DNA from: Candidatus Saccharimonadota bacterium
Lineage (GTDB): Bacteria; Patescibacteriota; Saccharimonadia; Saccharimonadales; Saccharimonadaceae
Assembly: GCA_017406905.1 (NCBI GenBank)
Contig: JAFQXN010000006.1
Span: 280,626-344,625, forward strand
Direction of reading: 5' to 3'
DNA: 64,000 nucleotides
Part shown: positions 33,278 to 42,798 of the stretch, one piece after another
Layout of the letters: every line of letters starts with the position of its first letter
Numbering within the stretch: position 1 is the stretch's first letter
Notes under the pieces: generated by a model
Databases searched by the model: none
The model's input: only the letters and a program-made list of their open reading frames with translations
Told to the model about the DNA's origin: nothing
Program-made: the position numbers and the translations under genes

Positions 33278-34594
33278 TTAGCGACAAACTAAAAACTTAT
33301 TCTTGCCCTTCTTCACTATCGCGGTCTGTTCTAGCCTTATTTCATCCTTGACTTTTACACCATTCACCGAAATCGCACCTTGTGCGATAAACTCCCGCGC
33401 CTTCTTTTTCGAATCTGCCAATCCAGTCGCGACTAACGCATCCACTAAATCCACCCCTTTCTCCACCACCGGCAAATACTTTGCAAATTCCAAAATCTCA
33501 TCCTCAGAAAACTCACCAAAATCCGTCTCTCTGCTAAATAAAACCTGAGTTAAATTTTCTATCGCTTCTGCATTTTCTCGCCCATGTACCACTTCTATCA
33601 CACCTTGCGCCAAAGCCTTCTGCGCAATCCGTTTCTCTGGTGCCTCCGCATGCCGCGCCAAAATATCCTCAATAGCCCCCTTGTCATAAAGCGTATAAAT
33701 TTTTATCAAATATTCCACCGACTCGTCCGGCTGGTTCAACCAAAACTGATAGAAATCAAATATCGCAGTGTAATTTCCACTTCCATTGTCCGAAGCTGCC
33801 AACCAAACCGCATTCCCCTCAGACTTCCCAAACTTCCTACCAGTCACCGGGTCAATCACGAGCGGCGTAGACCACACATCCGCCGCGCCATTCTCAAGCC
33901 GCCGAATCAAATGAATCCCAGAAGTACAATTCCCATACTGATCCGCTCCACAAAGTTGCAAATCTACACCATGCTCCCTGTATAAATGCAAAAAATCATA
34001 ACCCTGAATTAAAGTATACGAAAACTCCGCATAACTAATACCCGAACCACCCTCACCAATCCGATTTTGCACAAATTGCCGATCTAGCAGCTGCGTCATC
34101 GAGAACGCCTTCCCCACTTCACGCAAAAAATCCAGATATTTCATCTCGCGAAACCAATCGTAATTATCCACCATGGTTACATTAACAAACCGGGCGGGTG
34201 GTGTCGCCGGAGGGGGGCCCCCGCTGAGCTTTTGCGAAGTGGGGGAGGAGGCGACGACAGGACCCGCCCCATTTATTATGTGCTCAATTTGTGACTTGAT
34301 GCATTTCTTATTATGCTCCACCTCATCAAGCGTCTTCAAATCTCGCTCACCATTTTCTTTCGGATCGCCAATCTGCCCCGTCGCACCCCCTACCAAAAGA
34401 TACGGCTGATACCCATGCCGCACAAAACACGCACACATCATCAGTGCCGCCAAATTTCCAATCGTCAAAGAATCCGCCGACGGATCTGCCCCCCAATAAA
34501 ACTTCTTGTTTTCGCGCGAATCCAAATCCTCCGGATTATCAATAGTAGTCTCGGCCTTAAAGCCACGATAAATCAATTCTTCTGATAATTTCAT
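33278..34594 (-). CDS. tyrS: Tyrosyl-tRNA synthetase with in-frame palindromic insert
   Basis: Class I synthetase, 438 residues. Visible: ATP-site region GADPSADSLTIGNLAALM (where most TyrRS have SLHxGHL), GGATGQIGDP, the tyrosine pocket with YDFLHLYREHGVDLQLCGADQYGN, a KMSKS-like GRKFGKSEGNAVWL and a C-terminal S4 domain. Residues about 108-136 (AGPVVASSPTSQKLSGGPPP ...) are extra compared with the family and coincide with a GC-rich DNA palindrome. The start codon is 6 nt behind TATAAT. Confidence 0.95.
   Translation of the reverse strand: MKLSEELIYRGFKAETTIDNPEDLDSRENKKFYWGADPSADSLTIGNLAALMMCACFVRHGYQPYLLVGGATGQIGDPKENGERDLKTLDEVEHNKKCIKSQIEHIINGAGPVVASSPTSQKLSGGPPPATPPARFVNVTMVDNYDWFREMKYLDFLREVGKAFSMTQLLDRQFVQNRIGEGGSGISYAEFSYTLIQGYDFLHLYREHGVDLQLCGADQYGNCTSGIHLIRRLENGAADVWSTPLVIDPVTGRKFGKSEGNAVWLAASDNGSGNYTAIFDFYQFWLNQPDESVEYLIKIYTLYDKGAIEDILARHAEAPEKRIAQKALAQGVIEVVHGRENAEAIENLTQVLFSRETDFGEFSEDEILEFAKYLPVVEKGVDLVDALVATGLADSKKKAREFIAQGAISVNGVKVKDEIRLEQTAIVKKGKNKFLVCR
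34192..34269. repeat. GC-rich palindromic element inserted in frame in tyrS
   Basis: GGGCGGGTGGTGTCGCC (34192-34208) opposes GGCGACGACAGGACCCGCCC (34250-34269), an imperfect inverted repeat with an inner CCCCC/GGGGG stem. Base composition is far more GC-rich than the surrounding tyrS. Confidence 0.6.
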
Positions 34595-34600
34595 ACCCCA

Positions 34601-34609
34601 ATTATATCA
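34601..34609 (-). promoter_or_regulatory. Extended -10 promoter, leaderless tyrS
   Basis: Minus strand TGATATAAT, TGGGGT, ATG; it overlaps the rnhA stop. Confidence 0.7.
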
Positions 34610-35035
34610 CAATTCCGCGCCTTCTCGCGCCCGGTTCGCCCATTCATCTGCCATCTCATTATACTTCGTCCCCACATGCCCCCTCACCCACACCAGTTTC
34701 ACCGGATATTCATTATATAACCCATATAATTTCTTCACAATATCCAAGTTCATTATCTTCCCCCGCGACTTCTTCCAACCATTCTCTTCCCACTTGGCAG
34801 CCCACTTTGTCAACACATTCACCCAAAATTCCGAATCGGTATGCAACTCGCACCCCTCTTTACCGGCATATTTGATCGCCGCAATCATCGCCGTACCCTC
34901 CATCCTAATATTCGTCGTATCTTCATCTCTGCCCAACACTACCGGCTCGCCCTTGCCATCTTTTTCTTCAATCACCGCAAAACCACCCGCACCCGGATTC
35001 GGTACCGCGCTTCCATCAGTCCATAATATTTTCAT
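34607..35035 (-). CDS. rnhA: Ribonuclease HI
   Basis: 142 residues, degrades RNA in RNA:DNA hybrids. The DEDD site is visible: D7 in LWTDGSAVPNPGAGGF, the Glu in RMEGTAMIAAI, Asp in LHTDSEFWV and Asp in EMADEWANRAR; the His loop is WVRGHVGTKYN. Leaderless start. Confidence 0.94.
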   Translation of the reverse strand: MKILWTDGSAVPNPGAGGFAVIEEKDGKGEPVVLGRDEDTTNIRMEGTAMIAAIKYAGKEGCELHTDSEFWVNVLTKWAAKWEENGWKKSRGKIMNLDIVKKLYGLYNEYPVKLVWVRGHVGTKYNEMADEWANRAREGAEL

Positions 35036-35041
35036 AACTAA

Positions 35042-35050
35042 ATTATATCA
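35042..35050 (-). promoter_or_regulatory. Extended -10 promoter, leaderless rnhA
   Basis: Minus strand TGATATAAT, 6 nt, ATG. Confidence 0.7.
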
Positions 35051-35052
35051 AA

Positions 35053-35637
35053 TTATGCAATTATCTCATCAATAATTCCATATTCTTTCGCTTCTTCCGC
35101 ACTCATCCAATTATCGCGATCCATATCTTTCTCCACCTGCGCTAAATTCTTACCAGTATTTTTCGCAAAAATCTCCGCCAACCGCTTCTTTAAGAAAATC
35201 CCTTCTTTAAGCATAATCTCTTGATCAGTAATTTTCCCCTCAGTACCAGAAGACGGCTGATGAATCATTATCCGTGCATTCGGCAAACAATACCTCTTAC
35301 CTTTCGCACCGCAAGACAAAAGCATCGCACCCATGCTCGCCTGCAACCCAATACCAATCGTCTCCACATCTGGTTCAATATAGTTCATTGTATCAATAAT
35401 CGCCAATCCATCATACACGCTACCGCCCGGAGAATTGATATACAATTTAATTGGCTTTTTCGGATCTTCGTGCGCAAGATATAAGAGCTGCGCAATCACC
35501 AAATTCGCCGTATGCGCATTTACATCTTCTCCCAAAAACACAATCCGATCATTCAGCAGTCGCGAATAAATATCATACGCTCGCTCGCCCTTGTTCGTTT
35601 CCTCTACCACCGTCGGCACTAAATAATTTTTTGTCAT
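35053..35637 (-). CDS. clpP: ATP-dependent Clp protease proteolytic subunit
   Basis: Self-compartmentalised serine protease, 194 residues from [13 protein letters not shown], behind AGAAAGGAAA. The triad is clear: Ser in [12 protein letters not shown], His in [11 protein letters not shown], and Asp in the C-terminal part. No long propeptide. It follows clpC by 77 nt on the same strand, and the two should form the ClpCP protease. Confidence 0.95.
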   Translation of the reverse strand: MTKNYLVPTVVEETNKGERAYDIYSRLLNDRIVFLGEDVNAHTANLVIAQLLYLAHEDPKKPIKLYINSPGGSVYDGLAIIDTMNYIEPDVETIGIGLQASMGAMLLSCGAKGKRYCLPNARIMIHQPSSGTEGKITDQEIMLKEGIFLKKRLAEIFAKNTGKNLAQVEKDMDRDNWMSAEEAKEYGIIDEIIA

Positions 35638-35713
35638 ATTAAGTTTTCCTTTCTCCATGTTATGATTTTTTCTTCCCCTGTTAAATCGCTTATTATGTTT
35701 TTAAAAATCAACC

Positions 35714-38182
35714 TTATGATTTTTCTAACTTCAATTTTCCTCTCACTAACTTTAATGTTGGAATATCACCTTTCTTCAATTTCTCAGAAATAATCATCTC
35801 CGACAATAATGACTCTACCTCATCTTCAATCTTCCTACGTAGCGGCCTAGCCCCATTTTTCGGATCATAACCCTTCTCAATCAAATAATCCTTCGCTTTT
35901 TCATCAACCTTAAGTCCAATTCCCTTCACCGCCAAACGTCGTTTCAAATCATTCATCAAATTATCAAATATACGTTCCACATCTTTCCGCGTCAAAGCAT
36001 GAAATACCGAAATATTATCCAAACGGTTAATCAACTCCGGACGCATCACTTTTTTCAAAGCCTTCATCGCATAAGACTTATTCTCCTCATATTCCTCCGC
36101 CAAAGCTTTCTTGTCTTTTGTAGTCTTTGCACTAAAGCCCAGCTCCGATTCGCGATACATATCCGCCGAACCAAGATTAGAAGTTAAAATTACAATTGTA
36201 TTATTAAACTTCACCTTATTACCCTGCCCGTCCGTTAACAATCCATCTTCCAAAATCTGCAACAATAGATTAAACACGTCTGGATGCGCCTTCTCAATTT
36301 CGTCAAACAAAACCACCGAATAAGGCTTACGCCGCACTGCTTCAGTCAATTTCCCGCCATCGCCATAGCCAATATAGCCAGCCGGCGCCCCCACCAATCT
36401 AGACACATTATGCTTTTCGCCAAATTCACTCATATCAATCTTCACCAAAGCATTTTCTCCACCAAACACTTCCCTAGCAATTACCCGCGCCAATTCAGTT
36501 TTGCCCACACCCGTAGGCCCCATAAACAGGAAAGAGCCAATTGGTCGCCGCGAATCAGTAATCCCACTCCTACCCCGCCGAATCGCCTTCGCCACCGCCT
36601 GTACCGCCTCATCCTGCCCAATAATTGACTGCTTAATATGGTCTTCGAGCTCCATCAACATCTTCATTTCTGAACCATGCACCTTTGATACCGGTATTCC
36701 AGTCTTCAAAGACACTGCTTTTGCCAAATTCTCCTCAGACAAAACCGGGTTTTCCATCTTGCCCATCCCGGCTTTCTCCAATGCTGCAATCTCTTTTTCA
36801 AGCTTCGCCAGTTCAGTCTTCAAATTCGCCGCTTTTTCATAATCCTCTTTCTCCGCCGCATCTTCAATCTTCTCCTCTAGCGACGTCTTCTCAATTTTCA
36901 TCTTCTTATATTTACCGCCACCATTCTTATCCGCTGCCACCTTCGCAATCGCACTCGCCTCATCAATAATATCAATCACTTTATCCGGCATAAACCTATC
37001 ATTAATATATCGCTGGCTCATTGTAATCGCCGTTTCCAGAATCTCATCCGGTATTACCACGCCATGATGCTTCTCGTAATGCTTCTTCGTACCCTTCAAA
37101 ATCCGCAAAGTCACCGCCGCGCTTGGCTCTTCTACCATTACAGTCTGGAATCTCCGGCTCAAAGCCTTGTCTTTTTCAATTGACTTACGATATTCGTCCA
37201 AAGTCGTCGCACCAATCAAATTTATTGCATTGCGCGCCAAAGCCGGCTTCAGAATATTCGCCGCGTCCATGCTCCCCTCGCTCGAACCCGCACCAGAAAG
37301 CAAATGGATTTCATCAATAAATAGCAAAATCGAATCATCACCCGTAGCCTCATCAATAATACCCTTTATACGCTCTTCAAACTCCCCACGAAACTTCGTC
37401 CCCGCTACTACACCAGATAAATCTACCTGATAAATACGCTTGCCAATCAAATTACCTGGCACCTCATTTTTTACAATTCTCATCGCCAAACCTTCCACAA
37501 TCGCCGTCTTACCAACTCCAGCTTCACCAATCAACACTGGATTAGATTTTGTCCGCCGTGAAAGCACCGTTAACACTCGCTCAATCTCCGCCTCTCGTCC
37601 AATCACCGTATCCAACTTGCCAGCCTTTGCTTCTTCTGTCAAATCCTTTCCATACCTACTCAAAAACCTCAGAGCTGGCTTTTTGAAATACTTCGCCTTT
37701 TCTTCTCTTATCTTTTCTTCTTTAGATTGCTGCTCCACCAAATCGCCTATTTCATATAAAAGTTGTTCCACATCAACCCCGTGTTCCTCAAGCATCAACG
37801 ATGCGCGCGAATGTGGCTGACTCAAAAGCGCATAAAGCAAGTGCTCCGTACCAATCACCGTCAACCCCTGATCCATCACAAAGTTCTGTGCCAGCCTCAA
37901 CGTCAAAATCACCGCCTCCGAAAGCGACATCATCGCCATATCCGAACCCGGCACTTCCGCCGCTGGTTTATTTAAAGCTTTCTCCAACTCATCTAAAGAC
38001 AAGCCTTCCTTTCGCAAAATCTTCGCGCCACCCGAATTATCCATCGCCATAATACCCAACAACAAATGCTCCGTCCCCATATAGCCGTTATTATATCTTT
38101 TGCTAAAAAAATCCGCCTTCTGCAACGCAAATCTCGCGTTTTCAGACAGATTCCTCATTATTTCACTAAATTCTTCTTGCAT
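35714..38182 (-). CDS. clpC: ATP-dependent Clp protease ATPase subunit ClpC
   Basis: 822 residues from MQEEFSEIM (38182), 6 nt behind TACAAT. The order is a double Clp N-domain (1-145), first AAA+ module ([13 protein letters not shown]), a middle UVR-like coiled segment ([19 protein letters not shown]), second AAA+ module ([13 protein letters not shown]), then the LGF loop (SELGFSAK) that docks ClpP. It unfolds substrates for ClpP. The promoter is overlapped by a perfect CIRCE operator, so HrcA should repress it. Confidence 0.95.
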   Translation of the reverse strand: MQEEFSEIMRNLSENARFALQKADFFSKRYNNGYMGTEHLLLGIMAMDNSGGAKILRKEGLSLDELEKALNKPAAEVPGSDMAMMSLSEAVILTLRLAQNFVMDQGLTVIGTEHLLYALLSQPHSRASLMLEEHGVDVEQLLYEIGDLVEQQSKEEKIREEKAKYFKKPALRFLSRYGKDLTEEAKAGKLDTVIGREAEIERVLTVLSRRTKSNPVLIGEAGVGKTAIVEGLAMRIVKNEVPGNLIGKRIYQVDLSGVVAGTKFRGEFEERIKGIIDEATGDDSILLFIDEIHLLSGAGSSEGSMDAANILKPALARNAINLIGATTLDEYRKSIEKDKALSRRFQTVMVEEPSAAVTLRILKGTKKHYEKHHGVVIPDEILETAITMSQRYINDRFMPDKVIDIIDEASAIAKVAADKNGGGKYKKMKIEKTSLEEKIEDAAEKEDYEKAANLKTELAKLEKEIAALEKAGMGKMENPVLSEENLAKAVSLKTGIPVSKVHGSEMKMLMELEDHIKQSIIGQDEAVQAVAKAIRRGRSGITDSRRPIGSFLFMGPTGVGKTELARVIAREVFGGENALVKIDMSEFGEKHNVSRLVGAPAGYIGYGDGGKLTEAVRRKPYSVVLFDEIEKAHPDVFNLLLQILEDGLLTDGQGNKVKFNNTIVILTSNLGSADMYRESELGFSAKTTKDKKALAEEYEENKSYAMKALKKVMRPELINRLDNISVFHALTRKDVERIFDNLMNDLKRRLAVKGIGLKVDEKAKDYLIEKGYDPKNGARPLRRKIEDEVESLLSEMIISEKLKKGDIPTLKLVRGKLKLEKS

Positions 38183-38188
38183 ACCCCC

Positions 38189-38217
38189 ATTGTAGCAAAT
38201 TAGCACTCCACAGTCAA
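38189..38217 (-). promoter_or_regulatory. Leaderless heat-shock promoter of clpC
   Basis: TTGACT (38212-38217), 17-nt spacer, TACAAT (38189-38194) preceded by TGC, then GGGGGT and ATG. The -35 box is in the loop of the CIRCE element. Confidence 0.8.
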
Positions 38218-38226
38218 GAGTGCTAA
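38200..38226 (-). promoter_or_regulatory. CIRCE operator (HrcA site)
   Basis: TTAGCACTC-N9-GAGTGCTAA, a perfect match to the conserved heat-shock operator bound by HrcA. It covers the -35 region of clpC. Confidence 0.92.
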
Positions 38227-38258
38227 TATGCCATTTTACCCCTATTATAATTACTGTA

Positions 38259-39086
38259 TTATGAACACACTACATTATTTGCGTGTAACCATCCTTCCAC
38301 CGAACCACCATCAAGATATTCGCCCTTTGTGGTGGCTACCCACATCACCCCACCACCGTTGATATACTCATCAATCGGATCCGTCACCATGTACTCTTGA
38401 TCTTTCGGGCCAAAATCATTTTCATTTACATACTTTACAATTTTCCGCAAAAGTTCCGGTGACATGATATATTTCGAAGGATTTATCAAATTTGAAGGCG
38501 CGTCTTCTACTTTCGGCTTCTCTACCACCCCTACCAGCTTACCATCTTGCACTTCAAGCACGCCGTATTTTTCTACTTTTTCCTTATCAATTTCTACACC
38601 CAAAATCGCCGAATCACCCTCGCCCTTCAGTGCCCCCATCAAGGCCTCCGCTGCCGTCTCGCCTTCAGGATTCCAAATAAAATCATCGCCCATAAACACT
38701 AATACCGGTTCATCTATACTATATTCTTCCACCACCATCGCAATCGGTACCGCTGTACCATATTTACCAGACGGATCCTGCACAGTATAATGTATCGTCA
38801 CATCATCTGGCAAAGTTTTAGCCAACTTTAATCTATCTTCCTTGCCTCTTTCTATCAAATATTGATTCAACGCCAAATTATCCTTATAAAATTCTCTCAC
38901 CTGGCACGGCTCTACATTAGATATCACCATATAAATATCCTTTACACCCGCCTTAATCAAATCTTGTACCGAATAATCCACCAACGGCCGATTTCCCACT
39001 GGAAGCATTGATTTTTCAATTATTTTAGTAATCGGCAACCGCCTAGTCCCCCAACCAGCGACCGGAATAATAGCTTTCGTAATCAT
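38259..39086 (-). CDS. galU: UTP--glucose-1-phosphate uridylyltransferase
   Basis: 275 residues making UDP-glucose for surface glycans. Nucleotide loop AGWGTRRLPITKIIEKSMLP, GDSAILGVEI, GVVEKPKVEDAPSNLI and the C-terminal PIDEYI/LDGGSVEGWL segments match GalU. The TATAAT box lies 9 nt before ATG, close to leaderless. Confidence 0.92.
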   Translation of the reverse strand: MITKAIIPVAGWGTRRLPITKIIEKSMLPVGNRPLVDYSVQDLIKAGVKDIYMVISNVEPCQVREFYKDNLALNQYLIERGKEDRLKLAKTLPDDVTIHYTVQDPSGKYGTAVPIAMVVEEYSIDEPVLVFMGDDFIWNPEGETAAEALMGALKGEGDSAILGVEIDKEKVEKYGVLEVQDGKLVGVVEKPKVEDAPSNLINPSKYIMSPELLRKIVKYVNENDFGPKDQEYMVTDPIDEYINGGGVMWVATTKGEYLDGGSVEGWLHANNVVCS

Positions 39087-39095
39087 AATACCCTG

Positions 39096-39104
39096 ATTAT
39101 AACA
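39096..39104 (-). promoter_or_regulatory. Extended -10 promoter of galU
   Basis: Minus strand TGTTATAAT, then CAGGGTATT and ATG; it overlaps the gpmI stop region. Confidence 0.6.
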
Positions 39105-40746
39105 CAGAAATCAAAGGTTGACTCCATGATTTCGGATAATCATTTTGTCCCAAAAGCACCGCCAAAGTAGCCGCTAAATTCTCAAGACCAGCCCCTTGCG
39201 TCACCGTCAATTGATACTTGTTACGATTCTCAGTATTGTCATAAATAATCAATGGCACCCTATTCACCGTGTGCGAAGTCTTTTTCCCACCCGTTGCATC
39301 TATTAATTCCTCGGCGTTGCCATGATCCGCTACAATCACCAGCACACCGCCCAGCTCATCTACCCGCGCCGCCAATCTCGCCAAAGACAAATCTATTGAT
39401 TCCATCGCCACAATTGTCGCTTCCATATCTGCCGTATGCCCCACCATATCACCACCTGGATAATTAATACGCACAAATCTATACTTATCCAAATTCTCCA
39501 GTGCTTCATCAGTAATTTCTGCCGTCCGCATCCAGGGCCGCGTCTCAAACGGCTCCGTATAGGACTCCACCTGAATAAAGTCTTCCCCTGGCACCCGTTC
39601 ATAACTATTTCCGTTGAAATAATACGTAATATGCCCAAATTTTACCGTCTCCGAAATCGCCAATTCCGATACTCCTCGCTCGCCCAAAAACTGATGCAAA
39701 GTTTCATCAATCTTCACCGGCTCCACCAATCTATGCTCTGGCACATGCGTATCAGAATTATACTCAGTCATGCCCACGAAATACACGTCGTCCGGCGTAT
39801 AATCTCCCCTATTAAAATACGGAAAATCCCAATAAGTAAACGCCATCGCAATCTCAATCGCTCTATCCGCCCTAAAATCAAAGTAAATCAACCCGTCGCC
39901 CTTTTCAACCTTACCTACCGGCTTTTCGTTTTCGTCTACTATTACGAAGGCTGGCAAATCTTGGTCTTGCACCTCAGGATTAATCCGTCTCAACACCGAC
40001 ACTGCCTCTTCTGCATTCTTAAAATAATAATCCGCTTCACCATTTACCATCATATCCCAACCTCTAGCCACCACCGACCAATCATTCTCATACCTATCCG
40101 CCACCGTCGTCATCCGTCCACCTCCAGACGCAATCTTAATATCCGCATCTGGAAATCTCATCACAAACTCTTCAAATCTCTGGATGTACTTCGGCTCAGA
40201 TTGCGGCAACACATCTCGCCCATCAAAAATCGCATGCACACGCATCCTTCGCACCCCCTCGCTATATGCCTTCTCAATCATTTGCTCTAAATGCGAAATA
40301 TGACTGTGTACCCCACCATCAGAAAAGATTCCCGCGAAATGCAAAGTTCGCTGGTTTATATCTACATTATACCACGGATTACCAAAATTGTCAATACTAG
40401 CCCCCTCGTGACCTCTATTAAGTACTCTAGTAATCACCCCTTTCCAAGCTTCAGATTCAAACACTTCACCAGTCACAAAAGCTTCTTCAATCCTCGCAAT
40501 CCCCTGTTTAATTACTCGCCCAGAACCCATCGTATTGTGACCAACTTCCGAATTACCCATTTGGCCTGGCAACAAACCTACCGCCTCACCAGAAGCGTAA
40601 AGCGCCACGTGCGGACAATCTCTCGCCGCCCTTCCAAGAAAAGAAGTCCTAGCCTTGCTAACTGCGTTACCTGGCCCATCTGGCGCCAGCCCAACTCCAT
40701 CTAATATCGCGAGCACCACAGGCCCATCAAACTGTAGTCTATCCAT
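39097..40746 (-). CDS. gpmI: Phosphoglycerate mutase, cofactor-independent
   Basis: Manganese enzyme interconverting 3- and 2-phosphoglycerate. The start is MDRLQFDGPVVLAILDG at 40746, 6 nt after TATAAT; 549 residues. The phosphoserine loop MGNSEVGHNTMGSGR, the HIS/Asp metal sites in GGVHSHISHLEQM and VIVADHGNAEELID are intact. It joins pgi, pgk and pyk as the glycolytic genes in this window. Confidence 0.96.
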   Translation of the reverse strand: MDRLQFDGPVVLAILDGVGLAPDGPGNAVSKARTSFLGRAARDCPHVALYASGEAVGLLPGQMGNSEVGHNTMGSGRVIKQGIARIEEAFVTGEVFESEAWKGVITRVLNRGHEGASIDNFGNPWYNVDINQRTLHFAGIFSDGGVHSHISHLEQMIEKAYSEGVRRMRVHAIFDGRDVLPQSEPKYIQRFEEFVMRFPDADIKIASGGGRMTTVADRYENDWSVVARGWDMMVNGEADYYFKNAEEAVSVLRRINPEVQDQDLPAFVIVDENEKPVGKVEKGDGLIYFDFRADRAIEIAMAFTYWDFPYFNRGDYTPDDVYFVGMTEYNSDTHVPEHRLVEPVKIDETLHQFLGERGVSELAISETVKFGHITYYFNGNSYERVPGEDFIQVESYTEPFETRPWMRTAEITDEALENLDKYRFVRINYPGGDMVGHTADMEATIVAMESIDLSLARLAARVDELGGVLVIVADHGNAEELIDATGGKKTSHTVNRVPLIIYDNTENRNKYQLTVTQGAGLENLAATLAVLLGQNDYPKSWSQPLISVL

Positions 40747-40752
40747 AAGCTC

Positions 40753-40761
40753 ATTATAACA
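40753..40761 (-). promoter_or_regulatory. Extended -10 promoter, leaderless gpmI
   Basis: Minus strand TGTTATAAT, 6 nt, ATG. Confidence 0.7.
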
Positions 40762-40800
40762 CAAAAACTTTAAATTATTCTAAGCAAAACCTAAAAATAA

Positions 40801-40858
40801 AAATAGTAACGGGAGACCGGCACTGAAACACCGGAGAGTTCCCGTCACTATTTTTTTA
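40801..40858. terminator. Terminator of the arginine deiminase operon
   Basis: A long rod-like stem pairs AATAGTAACGGGA with TCCCGTCACTATT, with an inner CCGG/CCGG stem, and T-rich tracts at both ends. It lies 44 nt after the transporter stop. Confidence 0.8.
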
Positions 40859-40901
40859 TTTTTTCACCCAAGTCTTGTGTGAATAATTTAAAGTTTTTAT
40901 A

Positions 40902-42743
40902 CTACAAGGAGAACAGGCATAGCACGACGATATTCACTATCGCAATACATGCCACCACTCTAATCCCCCACTTAAACCATGTCGCATAGTCGACTTTAGC
41001 AAGTGCCAAGCCACCCATAATTGCACCACAAGTTGGCGTAATCAAGTTGACCAAGCCGTTTGCCGACACAATCGTCATCGCTGCCACATTGGTACTATAA
41101 CCAAGTGTAGATGCTACTGGTGCAATAATCGGCGTAGACAAAGTCGCCAAACCCGATGACGACGGCACTAACACCGAAAGCACAATATGCAACAAATAGT
41201 TTAATGGTACGAATGCCATCTCTGGCAATGAGGCCAACCCTGCCGCTGCATTTACCACGATGAAGTTATCGAGACTCGTCTCAGCCATCAACACCGACGC
41301 GCCGCGCGCCACCGCAATCACTAAGATTACCCCAATCATATCATCCGCTCCATCGACAAATGCATCTACAAATCCATGCTCACCTTGACGATTAATAATC
41401 GCAATGATAATTGCACAGATTAAGAACCACAACGCCGCCTCATAGAACCACCAGTTCCCCAAAGTAGCACCGGTCAGCCATCCCGTCCATGAGTCAAAAA
41501 ATGTAATCCCAAACTCACCCCACGGAATAAACCCGATAATCATTACCAAGAAAGTAATTGCAAACACCACTAGCGTTGCAATCTGCTTGCCAGTCAATTT
41601 TACTACATCGCCCTGCGCCTTCAAAAACTTTCCATAAGTCTTTTCCGCCGCCGCTCGCTCCCGCAAGCTCAAGAACGTTGAGCCTTTATCGCGCTGTACT
41701 TTCTTAGCATATCTTATCACGAAGAACGCCGAAATTGCCAACGTTGTCAACCACAACACTACTGCAATCAAAATCACCGTCCCCTGATTATATTCGATCC
41801 CAGCATCCTTCATCGCTGACAAAGCTACGCCTGTCGCGAACGGGTTAATCGTGGAACCCAACACACCCGAGCCAGCACCTAGCAAAATGGTCGCTACACC
41901 TACCAACGGATCTAGCCCTGCCGCAAACATTGTCGCCGCAATTAGTACATAGAAACCTACGCTCTCTTCCAGGAACCCATAGGTGGTACCCAAAATTGAG
42001 AAGATAAACATCAAAAGCACAATCAGCAAGTATTCCTTACCATGTAACTTTTGTACCAAAAGCTTAATTCCTGTCTCTAAGGCTTTCGTCTTGGATACTA
42101 CCGCAAGAAGCCCGCCTAGCATCATGATAAAGATACACACATCGATTGCATCGGCAAACCCAAGGATTGGCGCCATCAAAACTTGATAAAGCTCTGCGCC
42201 CACGACACCAGAACCATCCACAATAGCACACTCACCATTCTCTTCTTCGCAAGCTTCAAGAGAATCATAAGTTGTAGCCTCTGTCGCTTCTTCCGTTTCT
42301 AAAGTAGCAATCAGCGTGGTTTCCTCACCAGCAGCCGTCTCTTCCTCGGAAATCAGCGTCAATTCTTCGCCACTCCGATTCGACATAACGTCATCTGGTA
42401 CTGCCTCATCAGTCGCCATTCGGCTTTCCGGCAAGTTCTCGGATGATACTTCGTCGCCCACAGCTGGCGTAAATGATTCGCCTTCCGGCAAGACATCCGG
42501 CGCTTCCATACCCGAAGCCTCACCCTTTAATTCTTGCGGGCCGCCCGCTGGCATTTCGCCTTCCCATTCGCCTGGCCCCACTTCTACGCTTGGCGCTTCT
42601 TCTTCAGAAGCCACCGCAGCATACTTCGCTTTTGGCAATACGTGCGATAAAATACCCAGCAAGACAATCAAAATCATGATAATCGAATACGCTGAAAGCA
42701 TCGCGCGACTGCGTTTCTTACTACGATTTTTCTTCCTAAACAT
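40902..42743 (-). CDS. YfcC/ArcD-type amino acid transporter with acidic insert
   Basis: 613 residues, about 12 membrane segments. The pattern LGFADAIDVCIFIMMLGG, GTTYGFLEESVGFYVLIAA and VPSSSGLATLSTPIIAPVAS matches the YfcC/DcuC-like family, members of which serve as arginine/ornithine exchangers next to arc genes. Between membrane segments 1 and 2 lies an unusual loop of about 130 residues (45-175), rich in Glu, with many ESxE and EEE runs and a C165/C172 pair. Third gene after arcB and arcA; arginine-ornithine exchange is inferred from that position. Confidence 0.82.
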   Translation of the reverse strand: MFRKKNRSKKRSRAMLSAYSIIMILIVLLGILSHVLPKAKYAAVASEEEAPSVEVGPGEWEGEMPAGGPQELKGEASGMEAPDVLPEGESFTPAVGDEVSSENLPESRMATDEAVPDDVMSNRSGEELTLISEEETAAGEETTLIATLETEEATEATTYDSLEACEEENGECAIVDGSGVVGAELYQVLMAPILGFADAIDVCIFIMMLGGLLAVVSKTKALETGIKLLVQKLHGKEYLLIVLLMFIFSILGTTYGFLEESVGFYVLIAATMFAAGLDPLVGVATILLGAGSGVLGSTINPFATGVALSAMKDAGIEYNQGTVILIAVVLWLTTLAISAFFVIRYAKKVQRDKGSTFLSLRERAAAEKTYGKFLKAQGDVVKLTGKQIATLVVFAITFLVMIIGFIPWGEFGITFFDSWTGWLTGATLGNWWFYEAALWFLICAIIIAIINRQGEHGFVDAFVDGADDMIGVILVIAVARGASVLMAETSLDNFIVVNAAAGLASLPEMAFVPLNYLLHIVLSVLVPSSSGLATLSTPIIAPVASTLGYSTNVAAMTIVSANGLVNLITPTCGAIMGGLALAKVDYATWFKWGIRVVACIAIVNIVVLCLFSL

Positions 42744-42798
42744 TTTATATCCCTTTAAATTTATTATTACTAATTAATTATTTAAGCAATACCTCCTG

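Noticed and set aside
39436..40290. 284-codon plus-strand frame opposite gpmI
   Set aside because: It lies wholly within a highly conserved gene on the other strand, has basic/His-rich shadow composition and no initiation signals.
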